Assembly (NCBI GenBank): GCA_963169105.1
Contig: OY720637.1
Span: forward strand, 30,623,925 to 30,687,924
DNA from: Ceriagrion tenellum
Lineage: Eukaryota > Arthropoda > Insecta > Odonata > Coenagrionidae
DNA: 64,000 nucleotides
Direction: 5' to 3'
The notes under the pieces were generated by a model, which saw only the letters and a list, made by a program, of their open reading frames with translations, made no database searches and had not been told where the DNA came from. The position numbers were made by a program, and so were the translations under genes. Shown in pieces: positions 1-12,450 of this stretch (position 1 is the stretch's first letter; every line of letters starts with the position of its first letter).

Positions 1-3000
1 TGGGTGCCGGGCAAACAGTATAATCATCACACCCGCGAAAGTAAACTGCAATAAAAAAGACACGAAAGCACCATTGCTTTTATCTCAATTCGCTCTTGAT
101 TTCTCACATACACCCAAAAACTCTGCATTGAGTTCCAAAAGAGAGATGGAGATGAAACTGATATCAAATCCAAACCTATGGCTTCAAGTAACAACAGTAA
201 AGAAAGCCTGTCATCCTCATTACGGACTTAACGGGAAATGAAACCCTTGGGTAACTAGATAATACATTCAAAATCCGTCCGATTATATAGACAGTAGCAC
301 ATACGTATCTCTTCAAAGATTGCAAAAATATTGGGAAATTTCTGAGTATACCCATGAAATAACCCACATCTTTGGCAAACTCAACCCAGGATAACGCATT
401 GCCAAAAGTCCCCTGGCTCTAGACTGAAAAATACAGGCCTCTAAAATCTCCCCACGAATCTAGCCGAGCAGGGAACGGGAGGCAGGCAGGAAGAATTCGG
501 TCTTCCTTCACAAGGACCTTCCACAGGATTGATTATCGCCTTCCTCACGGGAGACTCGACGGCTACCGCTCTTTGCTTCCCGCAAACTTGAGAGACACAC
601 TAAACGGGCATCCATTGTTCGGTCGGCCGCGTTCGGGAGCCATCCTCATTCCAGGCTCCACGGAGATGCATCGAGGGAGAGGACTCCTGCGAACATTTCC
701 CCAGACCCATGGGAAACACCTCGTCCCCCTTTATCTCTAGACGGTAGAAACTGAGAATTCTCGAATACGGCACAACAGGGCCGAAACCGACGAAGCGGCG
801 ATTAAGTTGGGCCTATATCTTTAGACATTCACACATCCAATAAAAAATACGACAAAATAATGATCAGAAGATCTTAATACACGGGGGACATATCCACTAA
901 ATGAAAACCACTTCTTAGCAACCTGAAAAGCTCCCATACGTCTTTTCTCGAGATCGCTTTTGGCGTTCTCTCATAGCGGTAATATCTAAAATGCGAATCT
1001 AACCGTACGAATTCAACAGGAACAAATCAACTTCTCAAGAACAAGAACTGCAATATATCCGCTTTGCACCACGGCTCGCACCACCCCGGGCCTCGTGGTG
1101 GGCCGTATAGCGCCACCGACCAAACTGGTCTTATCACCGCCACCAGATCAGTGAACAAGGGGCCAAAACGTCAGTCAAAAACGTCTCTTCGGCGTTCCAG
1201 ACCAGCGGTTTACGTCTACGGTTAAGTGCAATAGGGCACGGAAAATCCCCAGCCTTCGTCCTCGCTAAGAAAACCCCTACAGAGAACACCCCCGCTGAGG
1301 TCATCCGAAGAAATGAGCAAGCATCCGTGTAAGTGAGAGACTTGTGGAGGGTGTTGGACCCGTCCATACAATTAGATGTGAGGCAGCAGACAACAAAAAC
1401 ACGTCTCTGTCTCCTCAACTCCCGTGCTTTACGACCGAGGGCCCCCGTGGGCAATTGTCCCGGCGACAGGGGCATCCTCAACCGCCCCCGCAGCCTAGAC
1501 GTCTGGTCTATTGTCCCCTGAGGTGTCTGGGGACTAGAAGGGACTAAACGTTTCCTACCCACACAAATTTGGGTCCCCCAAGACCTCACAAAAAGGAGGG
1601 AAGTTATATATATATTTATTAACGGCCCGTAACACCTGCTTCTCCCCGAACGACCCCGGCTGGAATGCGAAACAGTCCCATCAGGGCTGATGCGAGTCGG
1701 AAAAAAAATTCAAAAAACTTCCCAAACAGCCGACCGTTCCAAAAAATAATACCCGTTAAGGGTATGGATATAAGGGTTTCCCCGTCTTTCCCTCCCCCGC
1801 GTCAAAGATTAGGGGTTTGATGGGGTGGCGCGTCACGCGAAGAACGACATGGGACCCGTAACACTAAAAATTACGATTCAGCGACCTCCGGAAAAACCCA
1901 GCACACCTTATGGGTCAATGCCTCAAACAATCTTACCACAAATTTTACGATATGAGGCTCATCGACTTACTTCGCAACACGAAAGACAAGGCTCATGCCT
2001 CATCACGAGGTTACATGGGGCTGAAGTCACGAACCTCTGTGGGTATTGTAAGGAATTTCTACAACATTATGAAGCCTCATTCCCCGCCACTCGCTCATAA
2101 TGACGGCTTGCAGGACACTACGCAGTTATAGGATGATTTGCACAAGAAACACGAAATAAACGACACACATTCACACACTTAGCACTCCTCACTCATTGGA
2201 TTGCCAACAAAAAAATGCAGCCAGTCCGGCAAAATATCATCTCACACACACAATGGCACCCACCTGAGTTTTCCTACGATTACCACACGGTAAAGTTCAC
2301 AATACATCATCCAACCGCTCTTAGAAAAACAGCACAGTTGCAGTAATGACGAATAATTGAAAGAACGGTAATGAAAATTAAGACAAGTATCTCGTGGAAC
2401 AGCGAGAGAAGTAGTCTTAATACCCGAGCCGTGTTCCCGTAGGAAACAGGGGCACACAAATTCCAACACTACACACGAGCTTGCCACGTCCTATGTAGGG
2501 ACTGTTCCACCACGATGGAACTCGCCTGTAGAAAAAACAGCTGTTAAGACAATACGACCTTTCTCAGGGAGGAATAATGAGAGGAGGGCATATGCCACAC
2601 CTAAAAAAAAAGAAACGTAAGCGGGGGCGGGAAAGGACACGCCAGGGCAGACGTTACGCTCAGCTGTTCCGAGAAGACAAAAGGCTCAGTGAAAGAAGAA
2701 AGATGAGCCCCATCGAGAATAAGCCGGCCGGCCGGCTGTCTTCTCTCTTTTTCGATTCTCATCCGCCGTACTTCCCGAGGACGGCGCTTGGTGGTGCTCG
2801 CGGCGTAGTCCTCGCGAAAAAAAATGACTAAATTACCGGCAGGGGCGTAATAATATTGGAATTTCGCCCGCGTGGGTGAGGTCGGAGACGAAGAGCATAG
2901 GAAGCCCACCTCGCAACAATGGAACAATGAGGAGAAATGGCGAGGACACAACAATGGCTCCCGCAAAATGACGGATAATCATCAACCAGGGGATAACAAA

Positions 3001-5862
3001 ACGCACGCCCAGCTGGGTCGCACAGCAATTCGCTCCGGACTTCCCATTTGGGCGTCAGGGCTCATTTCCACGACAACCTAGATGTATATATCTACGCTCT
3101 AGAGCACACAGGTATGAGCCTAGCAATGTTTGTAGGCTAGACTACACCCTCAACGAATTGAATGCTTCCCAACAAATGCTCACACTTATTGCTTCCTCCC
3201 ACTAAAACTTGACGGTGGCAAGATTTAAAAAAAATACATTCCTCACTCCCCAACTACCAGACCAGGACTCACGAAATTTTTAAATTATTCCATTAAACAA
3301 GTACTCATGTCGTAATTTTATCCCCAACAATTTTCGTCCCCACTTTGGTTACATTCAGAAATACCCACAGGTAAGATAAACCAACGGGGCGAGTAACCGA
3401 ATTAAACGTTTTAAGTGTTAATCCCATTTAAAGCAGCAACGAGGCGAGGAGTAACTTTTCAACCTCAAATTGATTCGGAAAATCGTATATATGCCAATTA
3501 TGCACAGATTTTCTCCACTTACTGAGGACGTTACAGAGAGAGAGAAGAGGTCACAGAGTAGATACCACACTTCTACGAATAAAGCAATTACCGGCGATCA
3601 GAAATGGTTTGATCATAGCATCGAAGACACGAACGTGTCCATTATATCGGTTTACCTTGGAATTTTGAGGAACAGATACGCGAACATTGAAGTGTTCACT
3701 TTGCACAGCCCCAAAAGGAGAGTGTTAAAAGAAATCAATACACAAGAGCTTGAACGGTAAGCTATTATTACAGCGCCAACACACACGTTCTCCTCCCACG
3801 GTAGAAGAAGGTGCGTTGGCTAAAAATTCTGCGCGGATGAACATATAAAAAAAACGCAGCCCACAAGAGGATTTTCATTTACGACTAAGTCATTGGCCGA
3901 GTCCGGCAAGCACATGTTTATCATTTACGCCGTCGCTAAACCCGTCCCGTATATTACCCACAAAACCAGTCCCAACGCTCGAGAGAGAGAGAGAGATTCT
4001 TGGGCAGCCGAGATAATTCTGCGCGCGCTGTAAAATCCATGACGGAGGCTCTCGAAGAAGGAGGTGACCCGTCGGAGGGGGAACTAGAGAATTTCAGCGT
4101 ACATATCCATAAATAAGAATACGTAACGGAGAAAATGAATAAGGAGCTCAGGTCTACTATTAAGGAAACCGGGATACGTCAGAGGATAGTATTTTGAATT
4201 GTATCTCAACAGATCGAGAACTATAAGGAACCAATAAGAATTATTTCACACCGACTACGTGGAAGGCTGAGTTCAGTGATTCGACAAAGTTAAGGGGAGA
4301 CTTCGACATCCAATGAACCACAAAATTCACCCAGACAATATTCACATATTAATACATTTTTTTTCGATAGGTATATTCAAGATTAGTAGAGGAGTTACCA
4401 CACATTAAGTGTTACTCCGCACTCTCCTGACACAAAGCGAACAAAAAAATATTAAAATTTTTCTAACCACGCGAAATTTCCCAGATACTTCACCGGCTTT
4501 TGCGGCAAGTGAATGTTCCGGAAAGGCAAGACAACAACCGGCGACCACGAACTCGCACCAGCCGGAAAACTTTCAAGACTGATTGGGAAAAGATGACGCA
4601 TTCTCGGAAAGTATTTAAGAATTCGGTGAAAACGTGATACGGCGTTGCGAAAGGTTGGATTATTATTTGGCGCTTAGGGCTGGGTGAAGGTGGAAATTGG
4701 ACGGGATCGAATAACTTTTCTTCCGGAAGCCGCTAGTCCACAAACCGGAGCCATCCCCAACTTGTCCCTAGCCATCTCCGTTCCGGCAAGAAAGACCCAC
4801 GACTATTTTCTGTTTTATTTCATTTGAGAGGCTTCCAACAAATACCGGAATGGGTGGGGAGAAAAAAAAAAGACAGTTAACGGAGCGCGATCCTTTTGGA
4901 ATGAATCCGACAGAATACACCCGCGTCCAAGCAGAAGCGGGGCACCACGTCTTCTGTATTGGGCGTTACACGGTGGAAACACATCCTCGAGAATGAACGT
5001 ACCGACTTCTGTCCTATTAATTTAATTAATTTGCAACCCGTGTTTCAACGTTCAAATGGGATCTCCGTGTAACTGAACAGTAAATGGGTATCTAATAATT
5101 ACATCAAATGGACACAATAAATCGTACCTCATATTATGTAGAGATGAGACGCAGTCTGCGGGAATGACCCATGAGGCTGAGCCAATTCAGCAGTAAGGAT
5201 GACAGTTCTGGTAGGATGTTCCTCACTGGGAGCTATATACGAGAATTGTACAAGTCCAAAAATCATCAAATTTTATTAACATTCTCCACTGAGTCCATCT
5301 CTAGTCCTAAAATTCTCCGGAAGATCGAGACCGTGGAAACAAATGAAACACGATGCCACGTTCGGGTGAGCAATAGCAAGAAGGGTCAGCTAGTCACGCC
5401 AAGGGACGACGATATGTTGAGCTCGACCCGTTCCATGGAAGAAATTCGATACCGTGATTCCACAGCTTAGATCTAAATGACCGACCAAGCAATGGACACG
5501 TTCCTTATGATTGAAAGTTGGGAGTTCGGGAGAGGGAAGATTGTTCCGTTCGGATGGTCGCCGCTCGGTCGACTGGTGACCATAATTTGTCCATAACCCA
5601 CCACCGGATCTCGAGCCGAACCGATCACCGTAGGATGAGCCGATCGTACTGTTATAAAACTTAGGGTTTGCTTCGAATTCTTTGGCGGATTGGAACCTTT
5701 ACCACTTGCGGTAGGGACAAGTGAATATCATCTCCACTGAAACCAGCTGAAATAAGACACGAATGTGATGGGTCCGAGTTCGTAACTCACGAATTCCGAA
5801 CAATTTATCCTCAAAGAGCGAGTAGATGAGTTATTAACCAGCTCTGTCCACAGAAGAATCTC
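1..5862. other. non-coding stretch, nothing recognised
   Basis: No gene or mobile element could be recognised on either strand. The frames that open here are short and lack splice context or family motifs. CpG is frequent throughout, unlike the block at 45.5-48.0 kb. A (GA)n microsatellite lies at about 3981-3996. The stretch is best read as intergenic or intronic DNA. Confidence 0.6.
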
Positions 5863-6044
5863 ATGAGTCATTATCTTAGAATGCTATATTTACTTTTAAT
5901 TTTTCTCTTTCATGCAATACATACACGTGCAGATTCGACACAACTGAGTGATATGACCAAAATGAGTCATTATCTTAGAATGCTCTAGTTATTACTAATT
6001 TTTCTCTTTCATTCAATACATTCAAGTGCGGATTCGACACAACT
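5863..6044 (+). repeat. 99-bp tandem duplication (two copies)
   Basis: The block starting ATGAGTCATTATCTTAGAAT at 5863 recurs at 5962, so the period is 99 bp. Both copies continue through a TTTTTCTCTTTCAT stretch and end near GATTCGACACAACT. The second copy stops being similar at about 6044, after roughly 83 bases. The copies differ by a handful of substitutions, so the duplication is neither very recent nor very old. There is no coding content and no sign of an element boundary. Confidence 0.85.
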
Positions 6045-9018
6045 CGCACAACGACTCAGGCTCACGGACATGTCATGACGATAAATTTCACGATGCCAGG
6101 GAGACGGATGGATAAGTGAACAACAGACAAAGATGACGGATAATTTAAGGAATGGCACAACTTCCCTCGCGAGGTCGTTGACCCATCACGCGCACATCGA
6201 GGGAGACCAGAGAGTGGTGGGGGGAGACACTAAAGATTGCGCAGGAAATCCAAAATCTTTTCAAACGGACGTTAAAAATGCCCCCTCCAACGAGTGAAAT
6301 CGGGACGTTGAACTGGCTAACGCAGTGAATGGATCTCTCTTTCCATTCCGAGGAGACCACGAGGAGGCGTGTGGCGCGGGAAAACGCACGACCCGCCACC
6401 TGGCGGACGGGAGTCCGAACCTAGGAACAAAAAAAAGACGAACGAAAAAAAAAACACCTAAAAAAAATAAAATCGGCTCGCGGCAATTTTTAGCTTGTCC
6501 ACCGTTGGGCGGAGGAGCGGGAGAAGGTGCACATTTCCATATGCTAAGAGAGGGAGGTTCTGATGTGGACGGGCGGTTCCCCCACCTCGAGACAAATCTA
6601 TAATCTGTTGCATTTATGAGGATCGGAAAGACGAAAAAATAAATAAATAACCGGCATTGAAAATAAATGATCTCTTCCGCAGAGGAATGGCCGCGATGCA
6701 AATACCCCGTGATTCGACATTTTTCTCTTCCTTCTCAACCGCGATCCCAGTCACCTACGTTTCGTATCACGATATATATACACATCGATTTCATACTACG
6801 CGATCACCCGATCGGGACCCAAAGCTCTCACCCCCACTACCTTGATGCAGTCTTCCGACAATCTATTTTTAAAACGTCCAGCGCATGCGATGGCAATGAA
6901 CGGTATATATAAGGCCCCCGCCAGCCGAACGAGAAGCCTGCCAAAAGGAAGGCCACGGGTACTCTGGAAAAAAAACACAAGACGAAATCCGGTGAAGAAG
7001 ATTATGTAGAGAAAAACCTCGCTCATGCATCGGCGTATGGCTAATGCCCACGGGTCTGTGCTTAGAAATTCGAGCCACTCTCTCCAGGGTTCCCCATCTC
7101 ATCATCTCGCGTTGGGAAGGGAAGACCCTGGAAGCGTATAAAACTCCCGCCTTTCGAATCTCCCAACAACGGAAGCGTGGACAGATCGAAGCACAAGAGG
7201 ACGGAGGCACAGGAGGGTGGGACAGGAAGAAGAATGGTATATACACCACGCTGGACCGAGCGACCCAGCCTTGACAAACTCAGCTTTCTAGGGTAAATGA
7301 CCCCCGCGGATCATGACGGTGAAAACAAAAGATAACGTGAGAACGTTTATTATGCAGATGAATGCATTCTCTTCTAACAAATAACCACGAATTGATTGAT
7401 CATGTCAGTGTAACTGTCTAAATGCTTGCATTTGTAAATGGATGATTTTATTGTAAGACCGGTAACCGCACAGGGTGGCGAACTTTTCGCGATTAGACTA
7501 GTCTCACTAATCAAACGACGCAAAGCGCCAATGAACTTTTTTTTCCCTATCCATCTCGAGTAAGAGGATTATTAACTCCGAAAGTTAGTGGAAAAACTTG
7601 CCTGGTACAGCCAGATAAAATACTACCGCCGGTTTATTGAGGGTTTTGTCTCTTCACATGCTTTTTCTTAACTAGCATTTGGTCGCATATTTTAAAAATT
7701 TTTATGCCGACCGTTAATAAAGGTAGCCATACGCTCAGATAAAACACCAAACTTTTGTGAGTCACAATCCACAATATTATATGTTTAAATTACCTCACCT
7801 GTACACTAAGTTTTACCTATCGAGCGCGTATTGATGCCCCAATAAGAAAATAAAACGATCCAAGGAAGATTAAACCAATCGGATGGCAAGCAAACCGCCA
7901 ATATTCTCCCGCCTCCCATCTTCTCACCGGCAGAAACCACCCCCGCTCCACCTCCTTCAACCCCTCCTCAAGCCGCGAACATCCCCCCCGACCGGCGAAG
8001 GCGATGGAGACAACACCCCATCCTCAACACCGAAGCCGGATCGCGGGTCGGCAGACTCTTCTCTCCGGGCACCCCTCTAACCTCATCGAGAAATTCAAAT
8101 GAGGAGCCGAAGACCTTCGGTAATCCGTTCACCCCTTCACCGAAGGTGTCGTCCTCAGCCAAGGGTGGAATGCGGAGAAGGAGAAGGGAGTGAGAGGAGG
8201 TGAGGGAGTCCCGTCAATATAATAATCTCATGGCCGATTCGAGAGAAGACGACGCCGTATTGAGTTGCGAGAAGAAACAGGGGATGCGATGGCTGAAGAC
8301 GATGATGACAAGTATATAGGAGGAGGGGAGGGTCTGAAGGTGCGAAAAATAAATAGATTGATGCACCACCCTTTCCATTTCATCCCACCCCCAGACATCT
8401 CCGTGTCTTCCCTCACGTCGTCCATCGACCATGAAGGATCATGGACTCCCCCACTCGCTGCATATCATCGAGAGGGCCTTCCCCCGAAGAGGCTATGAAG
8501 CGATTGACTGCGATATTTATTTAAGCAAGTGTATAACAGTGTTTACCAAGGCGGGAACGCTGAATGTATTTCCAAGTTTTCAAGGCTGTGTAAAGTGAAA
8601 TACAATCCACGATACTTCATCCACTTCAACACAGCGACGAAAGAAATTTAAGACACTAGCAGAATATTTCCTTTCTTCCCACGAGAAAATGAAAATAACA
8701 GACTTCCAACTTCAATAATGAAGGGAATAATCGGATCAATTATAGTTGATTCTCGAGAATTTCAATTTGTTTCATCTACCGACAGGAAAGTTAAAATCTA
8801 TACATTTTAGAAAGCAGACGGAAGCGAGCGCAAAACAAATTACAGACATTATCACGTTAGGAACAAGCTGGATAGAAAAAATTTACTTTTATAACACGTA
8901 ATTAACACAAATGTATAAAACTGAAGAATTTTACTGATAAAACTGTATCGCTATAAATAATTTCACCGATTCCAATTTTAATCCAAGCATAGATTCGAAA
9001 CAGATATATACGAGTGAA
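6045..9018. other. non-coding stretch, nothing recognised
   Basis: No recognisable gene. Open frames around 6.2-7.3 kb overlap on both strands and are rich in K/R or P/S, the pattern expected from A-rich or CpG-rich random sequence. A C-rich segment lies at about 7.9-8.1 kb. From 8.5 to 9.0 kb the DNA becomes AT-rich and CpG-poorer, leading into the LINE relic at 9019. Confidence 0.55.
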
Positions 9019-9208
9019 ATGAATGGTGCGAGAGGTAGAGGTAGGCCGAAAAAGTTATGGTTGAATGTGGTTGAGGAAATTCTTAGGAGGAAGATTAGGA
9101 GTCTTAAAAACAGGAGGGCGTGTATGAAGCAGTGTATGGGGGTAAAATGAAGCAAAAGAGGTTTGCAAGGATATGTCTGTATGGAGGAAGTTATTGAAGC
9201 AGAGTTAG
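9019..9208 (+). mobile_element. non-LTR retrotransposon relic, C-terminus of reverse transcriptase ORF
   Basis: Reading from 9019 gives NGARGRGRPKKLWLNVVEEI, followed by basic and acidic residues. The G-R-G-R-P-(K/R)-(K/R)-x-W-(L/I/M)-x-x-V-E-E/D motif is typical of the extreme C-terminus of endonuclease/reverse-transcriptase proteins encoded by arthropod LINEs. After about 43 codons the frame is broken by one extra base near 9141-9148. Shifting by one restores a run reading NEAKEVCKDMSVWRKLLKQS and then a TAG at 9206-9208. The piece is therefore a dead fragment with a frameshift. No target-site duplication, poly-A or upstream catalytic domain was found. Clade assignment (RTE-like or Jockey-like) is uncertain. 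Confidence 0.7.
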
Positions 9209-11868
9209 GTGGACAAATACGTATTTATAAGTGAAACTTTGTGACTCTGCCTACCCCGGAAGGGAACGGGGCGAAGGTTGGTATGTGTATATAAATTTCC
9301 AATGAGTACACACACGGACGCAGCGCACTTCTCAATTGCTGACGACCCCGGGGTCACTGGCGAGAGTGTTTCTCTATTCTCGGAAGCCCATCCCAAAGTG
9401 GCCATCTCACTGATTAGATCTGGGAGCACAAGAGTTAAGCGCACGAGGAGGTAGCGGATTAAGCCCTTGAAAAGCGAGGGAATGCCGATGAAAAAGAGGC
9501 GTTGCACCAGCCAACACGCGTTATATTGGGGACGGGGAGCTAAGGGTTAAGATCCACGAGGAACCGTACTTCGGAATCCTTTTGTGGGGTCGACGAGGGG
9601 CCCCTTAAGTTAATCCGCTCACTGCGAAAGGGGGGAAGGGGTGCGATAGGACGAATATGGGCTCGAGCCAAGAGCATGACCATCCAAAGGGAATGGCCGA
9701 ATCCAGAGGGGAGGATTCGCATCTAGAGAGAATGGCCCGAGTATTCCTCCCAAGGACATAGACGAGGGGAGATTGGGGAGCCGTAAACAACAGACCGAGC
9801 ATGCGGAACACTGACGTATGCAAATCATCACATATTTTCCAGACAGGACAAAGGGTGTCATCAACGTAGGGGGCGTAAGGATCTAAATGGACCGTGCAGT
9901 CGGAATGGGATTAGAGTGTTATACGGCTGAAGGGAGGTTTAGGAAGTTTCCTGAAGAGAAAACTTTGCTTGGAAAAAATATCACTTAAAGTAAGTAACTA
10001 ATAAATGTTTACGAGATTATAGATCATTCTGTCATCCCCTCAACTTGGTGCGAAGCGCAGAAAATTGCCTCAAGCGTAAAAAAAACTTCCGTAACAGACT
10101 TCCGTATTAACCCAAACAGGATCATGACTGACGACTGATCAGAGAAACAAGTTTCATCACGAAGTTCAACACACACATATATTACGTTATTCAACCTTCC
10201 CAGCACACCCTCTGTGTTTACCGTTATCACGTCTTTTAGATACCTAACACAAGAAGGAGATACAGAAATCGACTGTGTATACGTACACCCATTTCCCTTA
10301 ACAATAACATCGAGTGAAAAGCACCTCGCAAAAAAACTACTCGCACATTAGAGGGAGTGCAATGAGGAAATGGATAGGGTAGGGCAACTTGGAATTGTCG
10401 ACTCGTTTTACGACCTATTCTAACTTGGTTCGAGAGCCGTTCCTTTTGTCTGACGCAACCTTTGCCGAAAGTGTAGGTACGCAATGCGAACTCATGAACC
10501 CGATTGACGGAAGCACCAAAATGGATGAATTAACTTCCCCTCACGGCAAACGAACATCCGGTGAGCAGCACTACAGTGGTTGGGGAAAGATGTTTTAAAA
10601 AATTGAGTCAAAGAACTTCGATAACATTAAGAAAATGGTAAACCGAAGAAGTGTTAAAGATGGGAGGACGCCTCGACCAAGATGGCCACGGGGCGCAAAG
10701 AGGAGGGAGAAAGGGAGGAACGTAGCGCAGGCGCACTGAGTCGGTGCTCGAATCCGTTCGACTACGATTTCTCCAACCCACATATCTACATTCTTCTCGA
10801 CGTCTTCCCCTCTCTGCCTCTCCACTCTTCTCTTTCCTCCGCCTCGGCCAGCCAATCGGCAACAGCGGACGGGGAATAGGGCGCCCAAAAATAAGGTGGA
10901 CACACAACTACTCCGTTCGTACTTTTTTTTCGTTAATGAAAAAAAAGGAAAAGGCTCCTCCGATCCTCCAGCGTGGATAGGACGGCATCCCCGACCCAGT
11001 AGATTTCATTCACTTCAATGACACCGGAGGGAGGGGCGACCAGAAAGTTGACCCACGGCAGACCTCGCCCACTCAGGAGATTATTCACTAATGATGGGAA
11101 ATATTCAAATACATTTATACCGAATATGAACATATTTTCCCGTTAACCAGCCGACAGTTTTCCCGTGTAGTGATGAGCCGGTAAAAGTACTTCTGCAAAT
11201 ATACAGACACCTCTTTCTCCGTTTATCTGAATTGATGTATCGTTGCGCAACCATTTACTTCTACAAATACGGAATTAATTCAATAATGGAAACATCTTTT
11301 TAAAACTGGTTCATGGACTTGAAAAATTGATATATCAGTAAGAACTAGGATCTAGTCTATTGATCTAAAACTCCCGTCCCTGCGCTACATGTCAAAACCC
11401 CGAACCGAGATCGTGAATCGTTGGGTGTTGGTGAAACGAGTAATGTCGAAAACGTCCAAGAAAAGCCCTCCGTCCCACGTTATTCCTCCCGGTTTTTCAA
11501 CCCTTGGATGGGCAGCGACCTGGTGCGGTTGTCGTCGAAAAAGCTCGGCCGGGGACTCGCGTCTCAAGTGAAGAAGAACGGGCAGTGGTCGAGCCAATGA
11601 GGTCACGCGTTCTCGAAGTTAAGTGTTCTTGCGGCTTATAAAGCAGGCCTGAAATGCCTACCGAACATGCGAACGCAATTCTGACTACTATCGGCTGCTA
11701 CCATGGAAACCACGGCAGTCTCACAAAAATTTATGGCTATCTACATGAATGTCTTTAGCATCCAGCTGGGTAAAAAAGTACCTACTAACGGTCTGATAGG
11801 AAATCTGCAAATATACGTACTATGCTACAGCAACTATAGAGACTGCGAGTATAGATAATTGCCATAAT
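9209..11868. other. non-coding stretch, nothing recognised
   Basis: Several overlapping open frames of 60-100 codons occur on the minus strand, but none carries a recognisable motif and they overlap one another in different frames. The sequence between 9.2 and 9.9 kb is CpG-rich. No repeat boundary or RNA gene was seen. Confidence 0.5.
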
Positions 11869-12450
11869 ATCTACATCTACGTCATACCCTGCAAGCCACA
11901 CAAAGGGTGTGTGGCAAGGGGTGCAAAGACTACCACTACAGATTCAAAATATCATGCATAAATAAGAACATCAATATTTTCATCATTCATAAATAAGATA
12001 GTAAAGAATGTAATGAGAAAGATTTACTGTCTGCCTATTGTCACAATTGGAACTATTCATGACGACGATCACAGCTGTTATGGTCCCGAATGGTACGCGG
12101 AAAAAATGACATTTTATACCTATCTGTTCTACAATCTAGCTCTCTAATTTTATTGGCGCGATGTAATCTGCCGTAGTACGAGGGGGTTAATAGTATGTTT
12201 TTTACGTCGTCAGAGAAATGATTTTCCTGAAATTTAGTTAAGAGGTTCAGCCTATAATTCAATCTACGCTGTGATAGCGACTCCCATCCTAATTCTTCTA
12301 ACAGTCCAGACACACTAGCCAACTTATAGTAGCATCGTTTCACAAACCTAGCTCCACTTCGCTGTACGCGATCTAACTCTGATATCAACCCCGTTTCGTA
12401 TGGATCCCATACACTAACAGCATATTCCAGATCATATAAAAGAGCGATCG
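11869..12450 (-). mobile_element. CR1/Jockey-type LINE 3' end with reverse-transcriptase C-terminus
   Basis: Read on the minus strand, the stretch from about 12445 to 12056 encodes the end of a LINE reverse transcriptase. It begins LEYAVSVWDP, continues through LDRVQRSGARFVKR and LEELGWESLSQRRLNYRLNL, and ends CRTDRYKMSFFPRTIRDHN before a TAG. The (R/H)xLEYaxxVWdP, LexvQRrAaRFV, LgWexLxxRR and FFPRTIRdxN signatures are standard for the thumb and C-terminal region of CR1/Jockey/L2-like elements. A 3' UTR follows, then a stem-loop at 11886-11922 (pairing of GCCACAC with GTGTGGC plus CCCT with AGGG) and a TAGATG-type tail at 11869-11883. The frame is intact over about 115 codons, but the 5' portion is missing, as in typical 5'-truncated insertions. 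It is the same subfamily as 37085-37638. Confidence 0.88.
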
